Of a DNA stretch of 64,000 bases, positions 10,648 through 20,703 are shown in pieces. The first letter of the stretch is position 1; each line of letters starts with the position of its first letter. Under the pieces are notes generated by a model, which saw only the letters and a program-made list of their open reading frames with translations, made no database searches and had not been told where the DNA came from. Made by a program: the position numbers and the translations under genes. Source of the DNA: Trypanosoma brucei gambiense DAL972 (taxonomy: Eukaryota > Euglenozoa > Kinetoplastea > Trypanosomatida > Trypanosomatidae); contig NC_026737.1 in the NCBI RefSeq assembly GCF_000210295.1, positions 248,001 through 312,000 on the forward strand, given 5' to 3'.

Positions 10648-11772
10648 TCAGCAACCGCCGTCCTTAATGTCAACCTTCGCCGCCTCAATGACGCCGAGTT
10701 CACCTGGCAAGGGGAGAACTTCACCGTGGATCACAGGCACAGAGACGAGGGAACCAACAGACCGACCGGCACGACGCTCCAGGACGTCCGCATAGAAGGG
10801 AAGAATGTTCCCGAGGCCGTACCAATCCTCCAGCATCTGTCGCTTGAAGGGGCGGAGTGCGTTGAGGGCCTGGTGGGAGATGCACAACACACGGCGTTCC
10901 CCATTACCATGAGCGATTGCGACCTCGCGGGCATTGCCGCAGAAGGCACGAAGCTCGCTCTCATCGAGGTTGATGACCTTCGAGTAATTGTTCTCCAAGT
11001 GCTCATAGAAGGCTTCCTGGTCCTTTTCCGAAGGGAAGCGAAGGAATTCAAGGCCCCATGCGCAAATACCCTTTCCACACCACCCAACGAGGCTGGTGTA
11101 TGGGATAACATCCTCGCCGATGACTCTCCCGTTCTCCTTCGACCGGTGAGGAAGCACAGCCGTAAAAACGAAGCGCTTCTCGTTGGGGATGTTCAGGTTC
11201 TCAGGAGCACAAATGATGCTGAGCACTTGCTCGCTGCTGCGACCAGAAAGAGCCATATACACAAACTCGCCGTTATATGAGTAGCACGCCGCGGCCTGCC
11301 CCTCGAGGTACACGTGTTTCTTCTGCAGTTCCACCAAGTCGACAACCTCAATCCCGCAATTATCCTCGGGCTGGTTCGCGGCTTTCTCGACCTTCTTGAG
11401 GATCTGCTGCTTGGGAATTTCTTCCCGCCGAGAGAAGGTCATGGGATAGAGGATAAGCAAGCGGCGGGTGATCCTGCCGTAGTCGTCAGTGAAGTGATGT
11501 ATTGACATGGAGTCACCGACAAAGAGTGCCAACGACTTGTTCTCAAACAAGGCCCGGTTGAAGCGGGGCTCTCCTCCCATCGTGATGTACAAGGTTTTGA
11601 CGCCAGCATCCTCCTCCAACCGCTTTTGCAATTCCTTCTGAAGGTTGACAACCATAATGTTGTCTTGGGACGCTTGATTGTGGCTTACAGCTGCGGTCGT
11701 CATCAGCTTGTTGTCCGTGGACTTGTTGTCCGTGTTGAAGAACGTAGCCTGAACGAACAGAGCAGTCGACAT
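10648..11772 (-). CDS. Amidinotransferase-fold (CtlX-like) protein, probably non-catalytic
   Basis: The product has 374 residues. Several segments line up with the guanidino-group modifying CtlX family: LILYPMTFSRREEIPKQQIL (near 106-124, like the family's LYPM-x-x-x-N-R-R-x-E-R-R), VYLEGQAAACYSY (154-166, like LEGTGS), and RAFCGNAREV (275-284, like FAGN). Key positions differ. The family's PNNW is replaced by LFVGDSM (83-89), the catalytic-His motif HTNVMM by YTSLVGW (225-231), and the C-terminal G-S-x-R-C with the catalytic Cys is missing; the only late Cys is the last residue. I infer a pseudoenzyme, perhaps a ligand-binding or structural protein. The start is ATG; no targeting peptide is clear. 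The family assignment is by eye and moderate. Confidence 0.6.
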   Translation of the reverse strand: MSTALFVQATFFNTDNKSTDNKLMTTAAVSHNQASQDNIMVVNLQKELQKRLEEDAGVKTLYITMGGEPRFNRALFENKSLALFVGDSMSIHHFTDDYGRITRRLLILYPMTFSRREEIPKQQILKKVEKAANQPEDNCGIEVVDLVELQKKHVYLEGQAAACYSYNGEFVYMALSGRSSEQVLSIICAPENLNIPNEKRFVFTAVLPHRSKENGRVIGEDVIPYTSLVGWCGKGICAWGLEFLRFPSEKDQEAFYEHLENNYSKVINLDESELRAFCGNAREVAIAHGNGERRVLCISHQALNALRPFKRQMLEDWYGLGNILPFYADVLERRAGRSVGSLVSVPVIHGEVLPLPGELGVIEAAKVDIKDGGC

Positions 11773-12276
11773 GTTAGCTGTACTTTTTTTAGTTTTTTGT
11801 GTACAAAAAAAACGATTCCTTGTGTACTCAATACAGATCTGAAAATGTAGACTTACGTATCGTATGCGGAAACACCGACTTCTCTGCTCTTAGATCCCTT
11901 TTTTTCCTCTCTATTAAAAAACCTATTCTTATTTGATTTGAATGGTGGTGCAGCTAATGTCAAGCTTCCCTCAAGGAAGGGAATGGGAAGGAAGGGAAGG
12001 GGGAACAGAATCGGGTATAAAAAACAGGCGTACGCACGCATACACAGATGGAGATACCACACACACACACACACACACATTCTCAGGAGCTACAGGGGTA
12101 AGCAGCGACGGGACATGATGCCGTGCCGAGTAGGAGCATGCGCATGCACTTGCAGGGGGAAAGGACCGCAACGGATAAAAAAGGGCACGCTCTTCGCTCC
12201 ACAAAGCAACATATGTCCCCGACAAACCGTAACCCACACCTTCTTCCCTGGTCACACGGCACACGGAACGCGTCAC
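11773..12276. other. Spacer upstream of the amidinotransferase-like gene
   Basis: No gene seen. A purine block at 11973-12010 on the plus strand is the likely transcript pyrimidine tract for the amidinotransferase-like mRNA, with AG candidates at 11966 and 11955, giving a leader of about 190 bases. A CA repeat lies at 12058-12079 in the 3' UTR of the CID-protein gene. Confidence 0.5.
12058..12079. repeat. AC dinucleotide microsatellite
   Basis: Eleven AC units in the 3' UTR region of the CID-protein gene. Confidence 0.9.
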
Positions 12277-13692
12277 TCAAAACTCTTTTGTCATAGACAC
12301 GAGATTACCCTCCTGCTCTGGTGATAATCCTAATGACGCCTCAGTGCCACGGATCTCTCTGAAAAAGGGCGGAACAAATGGTACCGCAACGCGGTCCACT
12401 TCCCAGGCCGAGAACATAATCGTGCAAGCAGTTAACAGCGTCTCCCGTGGTGAGCCCGACAACTTGGTTCCACTAGTTGTTGCAACCTGCTTTACACACA
12501 GCGCAAGTTCAGCCAGTATCTGTGGTGCCTTGGGGTCACATACACCGCGCTCAACGATTGTTTGAGCGAGGAAAGCCACAGCATTCACCGGGTCCATGTG
12601 CTCGGGTATTAATGATTCGGCTGGCAAATTGCTTTGCATGGAGCCCATATCCAAAGTTTCTTCTGGAGGCCCAATGTCAACATTGGGATAGTTCTTCTGC
12701 ATCCGTATCCGTTCCTCCAGCTCGGAAGCCGGGGGTTTTCCGAGGATGCGGACCCGGTACGCCGCTCGCCTTTCATCTTTGTAAACCTCAAAGGGAGTAC
12801 TCTCCCAGCGAGTGTTCCAGTGGGCTACCGCCTCTGCAGCAATGTTGGGGTCGTAGCCGAACTGGCGTTGAACCGCTGCAAGGGCAGACGGGTCTGGTTT
12901 CGATAGTGCATCTTCCTCCGTAGTGCTCTTTCGGCCCTTTTTGTACTGCGGCTTCTCCCTAACGCAGTTTGAGCATCGGCGCTGAAAATGCCGGTTGATA
13001 GCACCACATGACGAGCATTTCCAGTCTCCCAGGCGACATTCTGGGGGGAGCGTCCCTTCCTCACCCGGCGGGTGGTACAACTTGCAGTCATCCCCCCAGA
13101 AGCAACGGCCCTGGAGATAGTCCATGCACGGCTGTCCGTGATCGTTCAGTCCGTCTTCATCCTCTAGAGCCAACTCCTCCTCTTTCCACTGCCTCTCTTC
13201 CTCCTCCTTCTGCTTCAGAACCTCCTCTGGATGAGCCAAGGCCCAAAGACGGTCCTTCTTCGCCAGCCATATCGCATCCACAACATGCCGTGGGAACACA
13301 CCCTCCCAGTGCTCTACGAGGCTTTCGTACTTGGGACCAAGCAAAGGGTCCTCATAAGGGATGTAATCCCGGCCTATATCAAGAATGTACTTACTTGCCG
13401 TGTAGCCGTACTTGTCACGGTCTTCTTTGCAAAGCTTGTCCAGCACGTACCAACAGGTTAGCTGTTTGCTCCCTGTCCATGACTTGATGTGCCGAAAGAG
13501 GGTCCCAACCACGAGTTCAAATGCCATTTCATTATTACCAACTTCGCGAGCAAGCTGTGTGCACTCATTCACTGTCTTCTTTCCCGGTTTCTCAACCGCC
13601 CTAAGTCTGGCACAGAAAAGCGCAAACCGACGAAGCGTATCGCGGTCAATCGATGGGGGATCTCGGAAGTACTCTTCGCCGCCACCGAACAT
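12277..13692 (-). CDS. CID domain, CCCH and RanBP2 zinc-finger RNA-processing protein (Pcf11-like N-terminus)
   Basis: The product has 471 residues from the first ATG; five more codons lead only to a TTG. Residues 15-140 resemble a CTD-interaction domain of the Pcf11/SCAF type (KQLTCWYVLDKLCKEDRDKY, then LVEHWEGVFP). An acidic coiled stretch follows. Then comes a CCCH finger (C189, C197, C203, H207; spacing 7-5-3) and a RanBP2-type finger (W224, C226, C229, N233, C240, C243), both predicted to bind single-stranded RNA. The C-terminal third is helical and unknown. CID proteins read the Pol II tail and act in 3'-end formation or termination. CPSF73 lies three genes upstream, which is suggestive but not proof, since trypanosome units mix functions. 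Confidence 0.75.
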   Translation of the reverse strand: MFGGGEEYFRDPPSIDRDTLRRFALFCARLRAVEKPGKKTVNECTQLAREVGNNEMAFELVVGTLFRHIKSWTGSKQLTCWYVLDKLCKEDRDKYGYTASKYILDIGRDYIPYEDPLLGPKYESLVEHWEGVFPRHVVDAIWLAKKDRLWALAHPEEVLKQKEEEERQWKEEELALEDEDGLNDHGQPCMDYLQGRCFWGDDCKLYHPPGEEGTLPPECRLGDWKCSSCGAINRHFQRRCSNCVREKPQYKKGRKSTTEEDALSKPDPSALAAVQRQFGYDPNIAAEAVAHWNTRWESTPFEVYKDERRAAYRVRILGKPPASELEERIRMQKNYPNVDIGPPEETLDMGSMQSNLPAESLIPEHMDPVNAVAFLAQTIVERGVCDPKAPQILAELALCVKQVATTSGTKLSGSPRETLLTACTIMFSAWEVDRVAVPFVPPFFREIRGTEASLGLSPEQEGNLVSMTKEF

Positions 13693-14177
13693 CTCACCTT
13701 CTCGCAAAGGAAAGAAGAATGAGGGGTAATTTTTTGAAGGAAAAAAGGTAAGGTACGAGCCATGGGCAGGTGCACATCACAGCAAGGAAGGGACATAACG
13801 AGTGGGGAAACTTGCTTCGCTTGGCTGCACGTCCGTGCGACCAGATCAGTCAAATGGAGCAGGTGAATTGGTGATGACCACACACATGTTTTGCTCCAAC
13901 CGTTTGGGCGATTGGACTTGGGGATACCATCCAAGGACATATATATAAAACGCGTACAGGATGATGAGCAAAGGGTAGCGTTTCCTATTATCATCAACGT
14001 GAAGAAGATAATCAAGGGACTGGGTGGGTGGGTAAAAGAAGGATGCAGCGTTAGGGGGTAAACATTGTCGGAAACGGAGGGAAGGAGGAAACCACACTTC
14101 CCCTTCCCTTTCCTTCCCCACACATCACCGCTCGTCTGATCCCCACTCCACGTGCAACCCTCCATATGTACCGTTTT
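13693..14177. other. Spacer between CID-protein and LRR/Sfi1-like genes
   Basis: No gene seen. It contains the splice signal of the CID-protein gene and the 3' UTR of the LRR/Sfi1-like gene, with a short AT run near 13940-13947. Confidence 0.5.
13701..13759 (-). promoter_or_regulatory. Predicted trans-splice signal deciding the CID-protein start
   Basis: The plus strand is purine-rich from 13705 to 13759 (transcript pyrimidine tract). The first AG maps to 13701-13702, nine bases before the ATG at 13692. The TTG codon at 13707 would lie inside or before the tract and so could not be in the mature mRNA. Confidence 0.6.
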
Positions 14178-16904
14178 CTATCTCGAGGCGGGTAGAAGCA
14201 ACTCCCGCCGCTCGTTACGAAGGGCCTGCACAACGGCCTGCAGGTGTTCACATTTCTTCTTATAGTCATTCAAAGTCGACTCCAAGCACTCCTCGCGTAG
14301 GACCATGAGACCAAGCCTCTTCTTCAAATCACAAATTTCTCTGTCACGGTGCTGGACGGTTACGGCCTCCTCGTTGGCTCGTTGTTCCAATGCAATGATT
14401 CGGTCAACGAGACGCAGTCGGTCCTCCGTGAGTGCGGCTACGGCGACGCGTGCGTCCAAACGGGCCGCAGCACACTGATCTCGTGTAACTGTGCCACAGC
14501 CGGGTGCCATTTCTGTCGTTTGCGTCGTCTTGTCAGACACACTAGGCGGCTGCGTCGGCAAAAATTTGTTTACACTTGGCGTCGTTATTGGGAGCGACAG
14601 TCGTTGAACAACGTTCGGAGTCTTGTAGGTTTGCAGTGTATATGACCCATCACCCGCGCAGTCCAATGATTGCTTTCCGCTAGAGGTGAGACCGTCTGCC
14701 TCGGCCGTCATCACCTCATCAGGTTGTAGTTGTTGTGGCCCTTTTTCTCGGGTGCTGGGTTCGGAAACGCAATTTTTGTGTGCCCCCGCGTATGCCTGTT
14801 GAGGTACAGGATCGCCGAAAGGCTCTTCTATGGTTGTTGGACTCTTCTCTAAACGGCACCGCGCTGCATTTTCTCGGATGCGCAGCCGCCGGCACCAGTG
14901 GTTGCACACACTGTGCATGGTTCTTGAGCGATAGTAATTCTCAGCATACGTTATGTTGTTCATTTCATACGCGCGGTGCCTCCAGCGCATAAGTAGGGAT
15001 CTGAGTTGGAAGTACCTTGGCAAGTAACGGGAGCGTGCACGCTCCAACCAGACCCTAAAAAGCACTCGCTTCCGCTCCGTGCGTGGGAGCAACTCTAGTG
15101 TCGTACATATTGAATGTGGCGTTGGACATGTGGTTGTAATGAGATTCGTTAACCTCTCTCGCACAAACTTGGAACACAGCATATTATTATATTTGTGCTT
15201 CGCTTTTGAGTTCCAACAGCGCAGCACGCGCTTCTTTACGTGCCTATTAATCAGAAAAGCGTCCTCATCATCCACCGCGGTTTCCTCCTTCCACGGTGAA
15301 GGACGAGGTGAGGGAGCCTTCTGGGGAAGCGGCATCGCAGAAGACGATAAACCCACATCCCTCTCCCCTTGCGATGCTGTCTGGGCCTCAGTCGGAGTAT
15401 TCACAGTTCCTTCACTTTTTTCACTTAGTGGGCGTGGAGAGACATCCCGCGCCTCACTCCCCCGTTTTATCAGTTCCTTCTTCCTGCAGCTGGACATGAC
15501 AGTTTCGGCCCGGCGGAGGATGGGTGAGATACAGGTCAGTGAAACCTCTTCATCATTAGCGTCCCCAACAACCAGGCCACCGGACGTAAATGTTTCGTTG
15601 GGCGCCAACATGATCTCCACAAGTTCCTCCTGCAAGGAACTACTTTGGCCCTTCGTTCCTTTGCTTGGTGTATTTGCCGATTGGTATGACAACGCGGGAG
15701 ACCTTTCCTCTGACATCCCATCTTCACATCCTACACGATGTTGCCGTTGCTTGTGAAGCCTCCAATTATCAACCTTCGCTACTTGCATGAACCACAGTTT
15801 GTTCAAATGATCCACATCTACAACACTCAGTTCCTCACCAAGTGCATGCGCGATGTCAAGCAGCAACCCGCATATTCGATGGTCAAGGGATGTTGTGGCC
15901 CGTCGGAATACATCCTTTGACCAGTCCTTACAAAACGTGGTGAGTACCGCGTGCTGAGGGTGGTGAAGGACCAACGCATTGATGTCCCCCTGCGAATGGT
16001 TTGGCGACTGTGCCAAGAGGGAGGAGTCCGACCTGCAGAGGGAGTCGGAACCGACGCCGGTGTCATGGTTGTTAATATCGCATAACCGACATCGGCCGCT
16101 CATAAGGCGACGCACAAAGTGCGATGCGGCGCTGACATCGACAAGGGCCAGTAGCTGCGTTGAACATCGTGTGACGACATTTTCAACAGTCATGTTCACC
16201 GTGATGTCCTGTACAACAACACCCCTACGGCGAAGTTCATGGTGTAGATCAATCCGTTTCTTAGCCTCGATAAGGAAGGCCACAAAGCGCATACGTTGGA
16301 CAAGCTCCCCCATAGTCACTTTCTCACGCTGAAGACACTGAGCGGCCCTCTCCACTTCCACGGCCGTAACGGGCCGCGTGTCCAGCTTTCGCAGACGGCA
16401 GTTCTTGGGCTGGAGGCTTTCGGGCCACGAGCAAATGCGCAACATATGGGCACGATAATGCGGAAGCTGCGTAACTGGATTGAATTCTAATGAGAGAAAC
16501 TGGAGCAACGGCAACAGCGAGAGCCCCTCACAGTCTTCTATGCGCTGCACTCTGTTTCCAAGAAGCGAGAGCCGCACCACGCTCTTGAACTGAACAAGTC
16601 CGATGGTGGTTGTAATCCTATTTCTGGAGAGAAGCACTGTGTGAAGTGACACAGCAATGGCCGCGTTCATCCCTGCTCTCTGCACACCCACACGGCCACA
16701 CCCCTTTGCAGCTGCACGCGCCCCTTGCGGGAGAAGCTCCGTAATTGCGTGCTGCACGGGAGGTGGAAGTGGTTCCTTCAGCAAAAGGGAAAGGAAAACC
16801 ATATCAATGTCCACCTCCGTGATATTCTGCGAAACGCAGCTGAGCCGCTGGAGAGTGGAATCTATGACCTCGGGATTGAGCTGCACATAGCGGGAAAGGC
16901 GCAT
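14178..16904 (-). CDS. Large LRR protein with Sfi1-like repeats and C-terminal coiled coil
   Basis: The product has 908 residues from the first ATG (MRLSRYVQLNPEVID). Sixty extra codons upstream lead only to a GTG. Residues 60-170 hold SDS22-like leucine-rich units (LLSRNRITTTIGL, VVRLSLLGNRVQRIEDCEGL, LQFLSLEFNPVTQLPHYRAH). The centre (about 380-540) is polar and low complexity. Residues 555-683 contain four repeats of hydrophobic-x-x-x-W with basic flanks (VLRCWNSKAK, VLFRVWLERARSR, LLMRWRHRAYE, VCNHWCRRLRIRE), similar to centrin-binding Sfi1 units. The last 80 residues form a coiled coil. The layout resembles centrosomal or basal-body LRR proteins such as LRRCC1/CEP97-type proteins. Role in the flagellar base is inference. 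Confidence 0.65.
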   Translation of the reverse strand: MRLSRYVQLNPEVIDSTLQRLSCVSQNITEVDIDMVFLSLLLKEPLPPPVQHAITELLPQGARAAAKGCGRVGVQRAGMNAAIAVSLHTVLLSRNRITTTIGLVQFKSVVRLSLLGNRVQRIEDCEGLSLLPLLQFLSLEFNPVTQLPHYRAHMLRICSWPESLQPKNCRLRKLDTRPVTAVEVERAAQCLQREKVTMGELVQRMRFVAFLIEAKKRIDLHHELRRRGVVVQDITVNMTVENVVTRCSTQLLALVDVSAASHFVRRLMSGRCRLCDINNHDTGVGSDSLCRSDSSLLAQSPNHSQGDINALVLHHPQHAVLTTFCKDWSKDVFRRATTSLDHRICGLLLDIAHALGEELSVVDVDHLNKLWFMQVAKVDNWRLHKQRQHRVGCEDGMSEERSPALSYQSANTPSKGTKGQSSSLQEELVEIMLAPNETFTSGGLVVGDANDEEVSLTCISPILRRAETVMSSCRKKELIKRGSEARDVSPRPLSEKSEGTVNTPTEAQTASQGERDVGLSSSAMPLPQKAPSPRPSPWKEETAVDDEDAFLINRHVKKRVLRCWNSKAKHKYNNMLCSKFVRERLTNLITTTCPTPHSICTTLELLPRTERKRVLFRVWLERARSRYLPRYFQLRSLLMRWRHRAYEMNNITYAENYYRSRTMHSVCNHWCRRLRIRENAARCRLEKSPTTIEEPFGDPVPQQAYAGAHKNCVSEPSTREKGPQQLQPDEVMTAEADGLTSSGKQSLDCAGDGSYTLQTYKTPNVVQRLSLPITTPSVNKFLPTQPPSVSDKTTQTTEMAPGCGTVTRDQCAAARLDARVAVAALTEDRLRLVDRIIALEQRANEEAVTVQHRDREICDLKKRLGLMVLREECLESTLNDYKKKCEHLQAVVQALRNERRELLLPASR

Positions 16905-18234
16905 GTTGATGGAAGACTTCCTTTCTGCCTTCGCTGCGGGAGGCCACGCGTCGCGCGCACGTATGGATGTGCTCCCTTTTCCCCTGGATCGATCTCCACT
17001 TCCAATGCGGCGCAATCTCTGCTTTCCCCACGGTGAAGTACAGACCTCCGTACGGCGAGGATAAAATCCTCCTTTAGCTATCACACCACAAGCGGTGTGA
17101 GTGTGCGTGTGTGGAGATATAACATAACGGAGAGAAAAGATGAGAGTACAATGCGGAAAATGATGTTTCTGCGGTCGCCAACAAAAGTCCCCGCACTTAG
17201 AGCTTAAGCGTTAGATTGACATTTTCTCCCACACCTTTACGTTGGATTGGCAACATAATATATCACTCTTTTATGACAATAGAAAACGGCACAGTTCAGT
17301 ACCACTAAAAAGAAACATGCCTCTTTGTAATGGTTATTTTTTGAGGTGAGGCGAGCAGAGGAGTGTTAGTGGGAAAAATTCAACCACGTAGCGACAATCT
17401 TAAGGAATCACTGCAACGTGACAGGAACACCATAGAGGGACCCATGCATCCAGTTTGTTTTTCCAGTCCTTTCTTTCCCTTCCGATGTTGGGTGTTTGAC
17501 GTCCCCCTTTAGCTCCACCACTTTTTTTTTTGACCCCTTTCCTGCACCAAAGCCTCCCCACCCCCCATTTCCTCCTTCCCTTCCGCCGTGGTAAGAGCTA
17601 AGTGAAGGGAAATAATATGGAATGAAGAGTTCCACGGGTCCGCGCAGCGATAACCGGCACCGCACCACCCACCACCGGCGGTTTCATTGCACAGAAACAA
17701 ATCTCTCCGCATTCGGACACAGACAACGAATACGTTCCGATCACAGTTCCACTCAGCGGCGCGCTGATTATACGTAAGCACCGTGTTAATTTACTACCCG
17801 TGCTCATTCTATGCTTCCGTCACATTTATCATTGTCGTGGGAAATAAGACAAAGGGCACGGCCCCCTTACATTATGGTAACGTTCCCAGGGTCAGATGAA
17901 ACCCAAAACGCCAGATACCCCACACGTATGATGTGTGCAAGCCAATGCTTCACTCCCCCTTTTCTTCCTCTCTTATTTTTTGTTTGTTTCAAATAAAGGT
18001 AAAGATCGCGAGCACAGGGCGACCTTATCACACTTTCTCCTTCGCATCCTCCCTTACATTTTGAGATTGTTCGCTGCTGACTGGGGTGTGTACGGTCGAC
18101 GACACCTTTCCCCTTCCGTCTCATATTAATTTTGTCGCATTATTTTTTTTCGTTTGTTTGTTTCGACTTGCTCTTTTCTTTTATTCAGTTATCCCCACTC
18201 TCCAACGAACATACGTCACTGCAACGGCGTGTTA
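16905..18234. other. Long spacer between LRR/Sfi1-like gene and TOP1L
   Basis: A 1.3-kb interval with no supported gene. The first 180 bases are an open extension of the LRR/Sfi1-like frame that lacks an ATG. Purine-rich plus-strand bases 17128-17165 are a candidate pyrimidine tract for that gene. The rest is the TOP1L 3' UTR, with pyrimidine-rich plus-strand blocks at 17510-17585 and 17950-17990. Confidence 0.5.
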
Positions 18235-20325
18235 TTATTTTGCTATGATGTTGACGAGCGGGGCGTCCTCGTCGTTTTCGTCTCCCGAAGCAACCCCAGC
18301 TCCGTTCTTTCCTCTGGACCCGCGTTTTGAGCCACCCCGTTTCTTTTGCTTCTTCTTTTTGCCGCTTGCTTTCTTGCCTGTTTTCGCGGCTGATTTTTTG
18401 CTTCGGGTTTTCTTCTTCTTTGTACCACCCGCCTTCTTAGTGCTGCGCTTGGCACCACCCGACTTTTTGCTTTTTCCATTCGCCGTCTTCTTTCCACTCT
18501 TGTTCTTTGTACTGGATGCGCTCCCTGTCAAAGCACTTGGGATGACCCGCTTCTTAACGAACTCCTCATATGCCTGTATTTCCTCCGGTGTGCCATAGGT
18601 ATTGAGCCACTGGTATTGAACCTCATCTTGCTCCTTGAAGAATTGTGTCGCTGCCTCCTCTACGGAGCCGTTCTCGCTCACGCTTTGGGCGCGCCTGAGG
18701 GTATCGATGGTCCTCTTTATGTCTTCTAATTTGTACTTGATCGATTGAACGGACACGTGGAAAGTCTTGGGGATGGAGCGCTGATGGTTACAGAGCTTAG
18801 CGACTTCCGTATTTGCCTTGTTGAAATAGACGAGTTTGTCCGAAAGGGAGGCCTTCGGGTCCACTGGCTTTTCCCTAAACCACTCATCCAATGTGATGGA
18901 AGCGTTGTAGGTACGGAACACCTTTGCAGACAGGTCCTTCAGAAAGCTCTTCAGGTAGTTGTTTAGGGTCGTGGGTGTCACTTTTCTGAAAATTTCGCTG
19001 TCCGTTCTTTTTATGAAACTCCCCAGAAGCTTGTAAACTTCTGGCAGGACGGTGACCTCATTCACGTACCGGATGGAGTCTTTACCCAGAAAGTCAAAAC
19101 GCACCACATTATCTGGCCTTAACTCGATGTGCTCCTTGCGAAGGGAGCAACAACCCACAGTGTCCGCTTCCTCTTCGCCCTTTTCATGACCTACACGCAA
19201 CGCCAATTTATCGATAAAGTATGTTGCTACAGCACGCTGCCTCTCCATCTCATCCGTCGACGAAAAATCCTTCGTATAGGATTCCCGTATATCATCAATG
19301 TGATTTTTCAGCTCGCGCGCTGTCTCGAATTTGGCATAATCCGACTGACCTTTCAGAGTTGAAGATGGCGCAAGCATCACATACTTGCACTGACCAATGG
19401 TGGGTTCGTACCACATCGCCAACCACGTCACATTCTGATCGTGCACAACCCCCTTCCACTTGTGCCCCGCTGGTGCTTGGGGAATCGGGGCTTCCTTGCC
19501 TATATTTAACACGACATCCTCGGGAAGTATACGTTTCTTCAGTTTCCCTCGCATTGGGTGCTCTCCACGTCCACGGAATAAACCGGGTGGCTCCACGCGG
19601 AAGTTGGCCACCTGTTCCTTCTTGCCATTCCATATACACCATTTATACGGCTCCGCCTCCTCGTCAGCAATACGTTTCAGTTCCTTCTTCTCTTCTCTTG
19701 TGCGACTCTTGCGCTTCTCCACCTCCCTCTGATGCCATTCATATATAGCACTGAAATCACATAACTCGAGGCAGCGAATGGGATGCTTCCGTTTATCGAG
19801 TATCTCCCTCCAGCTCTGAAAAAAGTTCCTACGGAACACTTCGTTGCGGTAATAGTCGTGCTCTCGTAGGACAGCGAACATTGTCGCCACCTCTTCCTCC
19901 TCTGGGGTCATCTCAAACTTTTGCTGATTGTAAAGAATAGGAATGCCATGCGGAACATATGCCGGGGGAAATAACACACCGTTGTGCAACAGTGTGTCCC
20001 ACCGCTTTTCCCCCTTTTTTGTTGTTGTCAGAGTCCCCTGCGTCCACCATTCAGCTTCCCCATCGTTTCCACCCCCCTCCTCGTTTGCCAGCATAGCCGC
20101 CTTATTTTCATCGCCTTCTCTTTTCACAGCCCCTTTTGCGGGCCCCATCCCCGCGGCAACCATCTCCAGCTCATTTTCTTCTTCCTTTATGACAACTTTC
20201 TTGATCTTTTCCTCCGTCATATCTTCTTTCTTAACTACAACTCTCTTCCCATTAACCTCTTCATCTTTTACGGCAACCTTCTTTCCCTTCCCTTCACCAC
20301 TCTTCGGCTTCTGTGCCTTAGCCAT
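18235..20325 (-). CDS. TOP1L: DNA topoisomerase IB, large subunit
   Basis: The product has 696 residues from the ATG; one more upstream codon is a GTG. A charged Lys/Glu-rich N-terminus (about 1-100) precedes the core starting near WWTQGTL. Core landmarks are the LALRVGHEK and DTVGCCSLRKEHI segments, DFLGKDSIRY and KVFRTYNASITL, which carry the catalytic arginines and lysine of type IB enzymes. The C-terminus (about 610-680) is a Lys/Ser-rich tail, likely a nuclear signal. There is no SKxxY active-site domain: in trypanosomatids a separate small subunit supplies the tyrosine, and the two polypeptides form the active enzyme that relaxes supercoils. The small-subunit gene is not in this window. 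Confidence 0.96.
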   Translation of the reverse strand: MAKAQKPKSGEGKGKKVAVKDEEVNGKRVVVKKEDMTEEKIKKVVIKEEENELEMVAAGMGPAKGAVKREGDENKAAMLANEEGGGNDGEAEWWTQGTLTTTKKGEKRWDTLLHNGVLFPPAYVPHGIPILYNQQKFEMTPEEEEVATMFAVLREHDYYRNEVFRRNFFQSWREILDKRKHPIRCLELCDFSAIYEWHQREVEKRKSRTREEKKELKRIADEEAEPYKWCIWNGKKEQVANFRVEPPGLFRGRGEHPMRGKLKKRILPEDVVLNIGKEAPIPQAPAGHKWKGVVHDQNVTWLAMWYEPTIGQCKYVMLAPSSTLKGQSDYAKFETARELKNHIDDIRESYTKDFSSTDEMERQRAVATYFIDKLALRVGHEKGEEEADTVGCCSLRKEHIELRPDNVVRFDFLGKDSIRYVNEVTVLPEVYKLLGSFIKRTDSEIFRKVTPTTLNNYLKSFLKDLSAKVFRTYNASITLDEWFREKPVDPKASLSDKLVYFNKANTEVAKLCNHQRSIPKTFHVSVQSIKYKLEDIKRTIDTLRRAQSVSENGSVEEAATQFFKEQDEVQYQWLNTYGTPEEIQAYEEFVKKRVIPSALTGSASSTKNKSGKKTANGKSKKSGGAKRSTKKAGGTKKKKTRSKKSAAKTGKKASGKKKKQKKRGGSKRGSRGKNGAGVASGDENDEDAPLVNIIAK

Positions 20326-20445
20326 CACACCGAAAGGGGGAGAGATATTATGGCCACTGTGTTTTTCTCTTTATTTCTGTATGTCTGCACCTATCCCCAC
20401 GGCAAGTTGCGTCGCAGGTGGCAGCGTAAAAACACTAACGTGTGA

Positions 20446-20520
20446 CTTCAAAGGAAAAAAAAAAGCGACAGAGCTACCAGCCGAGTGGAAAGTGGTAGAC
20501 GGAAATGGGAATGATTAAAG
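20446..20520 (-). promoter_or_regulatory. Predicted trans-splice signal for TOP1L
   Basis: Plus-strand 20449-20476 contains a ten-base A run within purines, continued by a purine-rich block to about 20520. The AG maps to 20446-20447, about 120 bases before the ATG at 20325. Confidence 0.5.
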
Positions 20521-20696
20521 AGTATGATAGAGGCAGCACCTTACAAAAAAAAAAAAAAAGAAGCGTATAACACACAAAGGCACAACGTCGCCCGGTCTAA
20601 TCCCAGCCGCCAGCGCACACCGCAGAGCCCCCGACGAGAGCACGTCTCCTGAGCTAATCCCTTTTCCTCCTTCCACCAAAGAAACCGAAGGGAAAC

Positions 20697-20703
<7 letters not shown>

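Noticed and set aside
15079..15756. Plus-strand 225-codon reading frame
   Set aside because: Antisense shadow of the LRR/Sfi1-like gene without recognisable domain.
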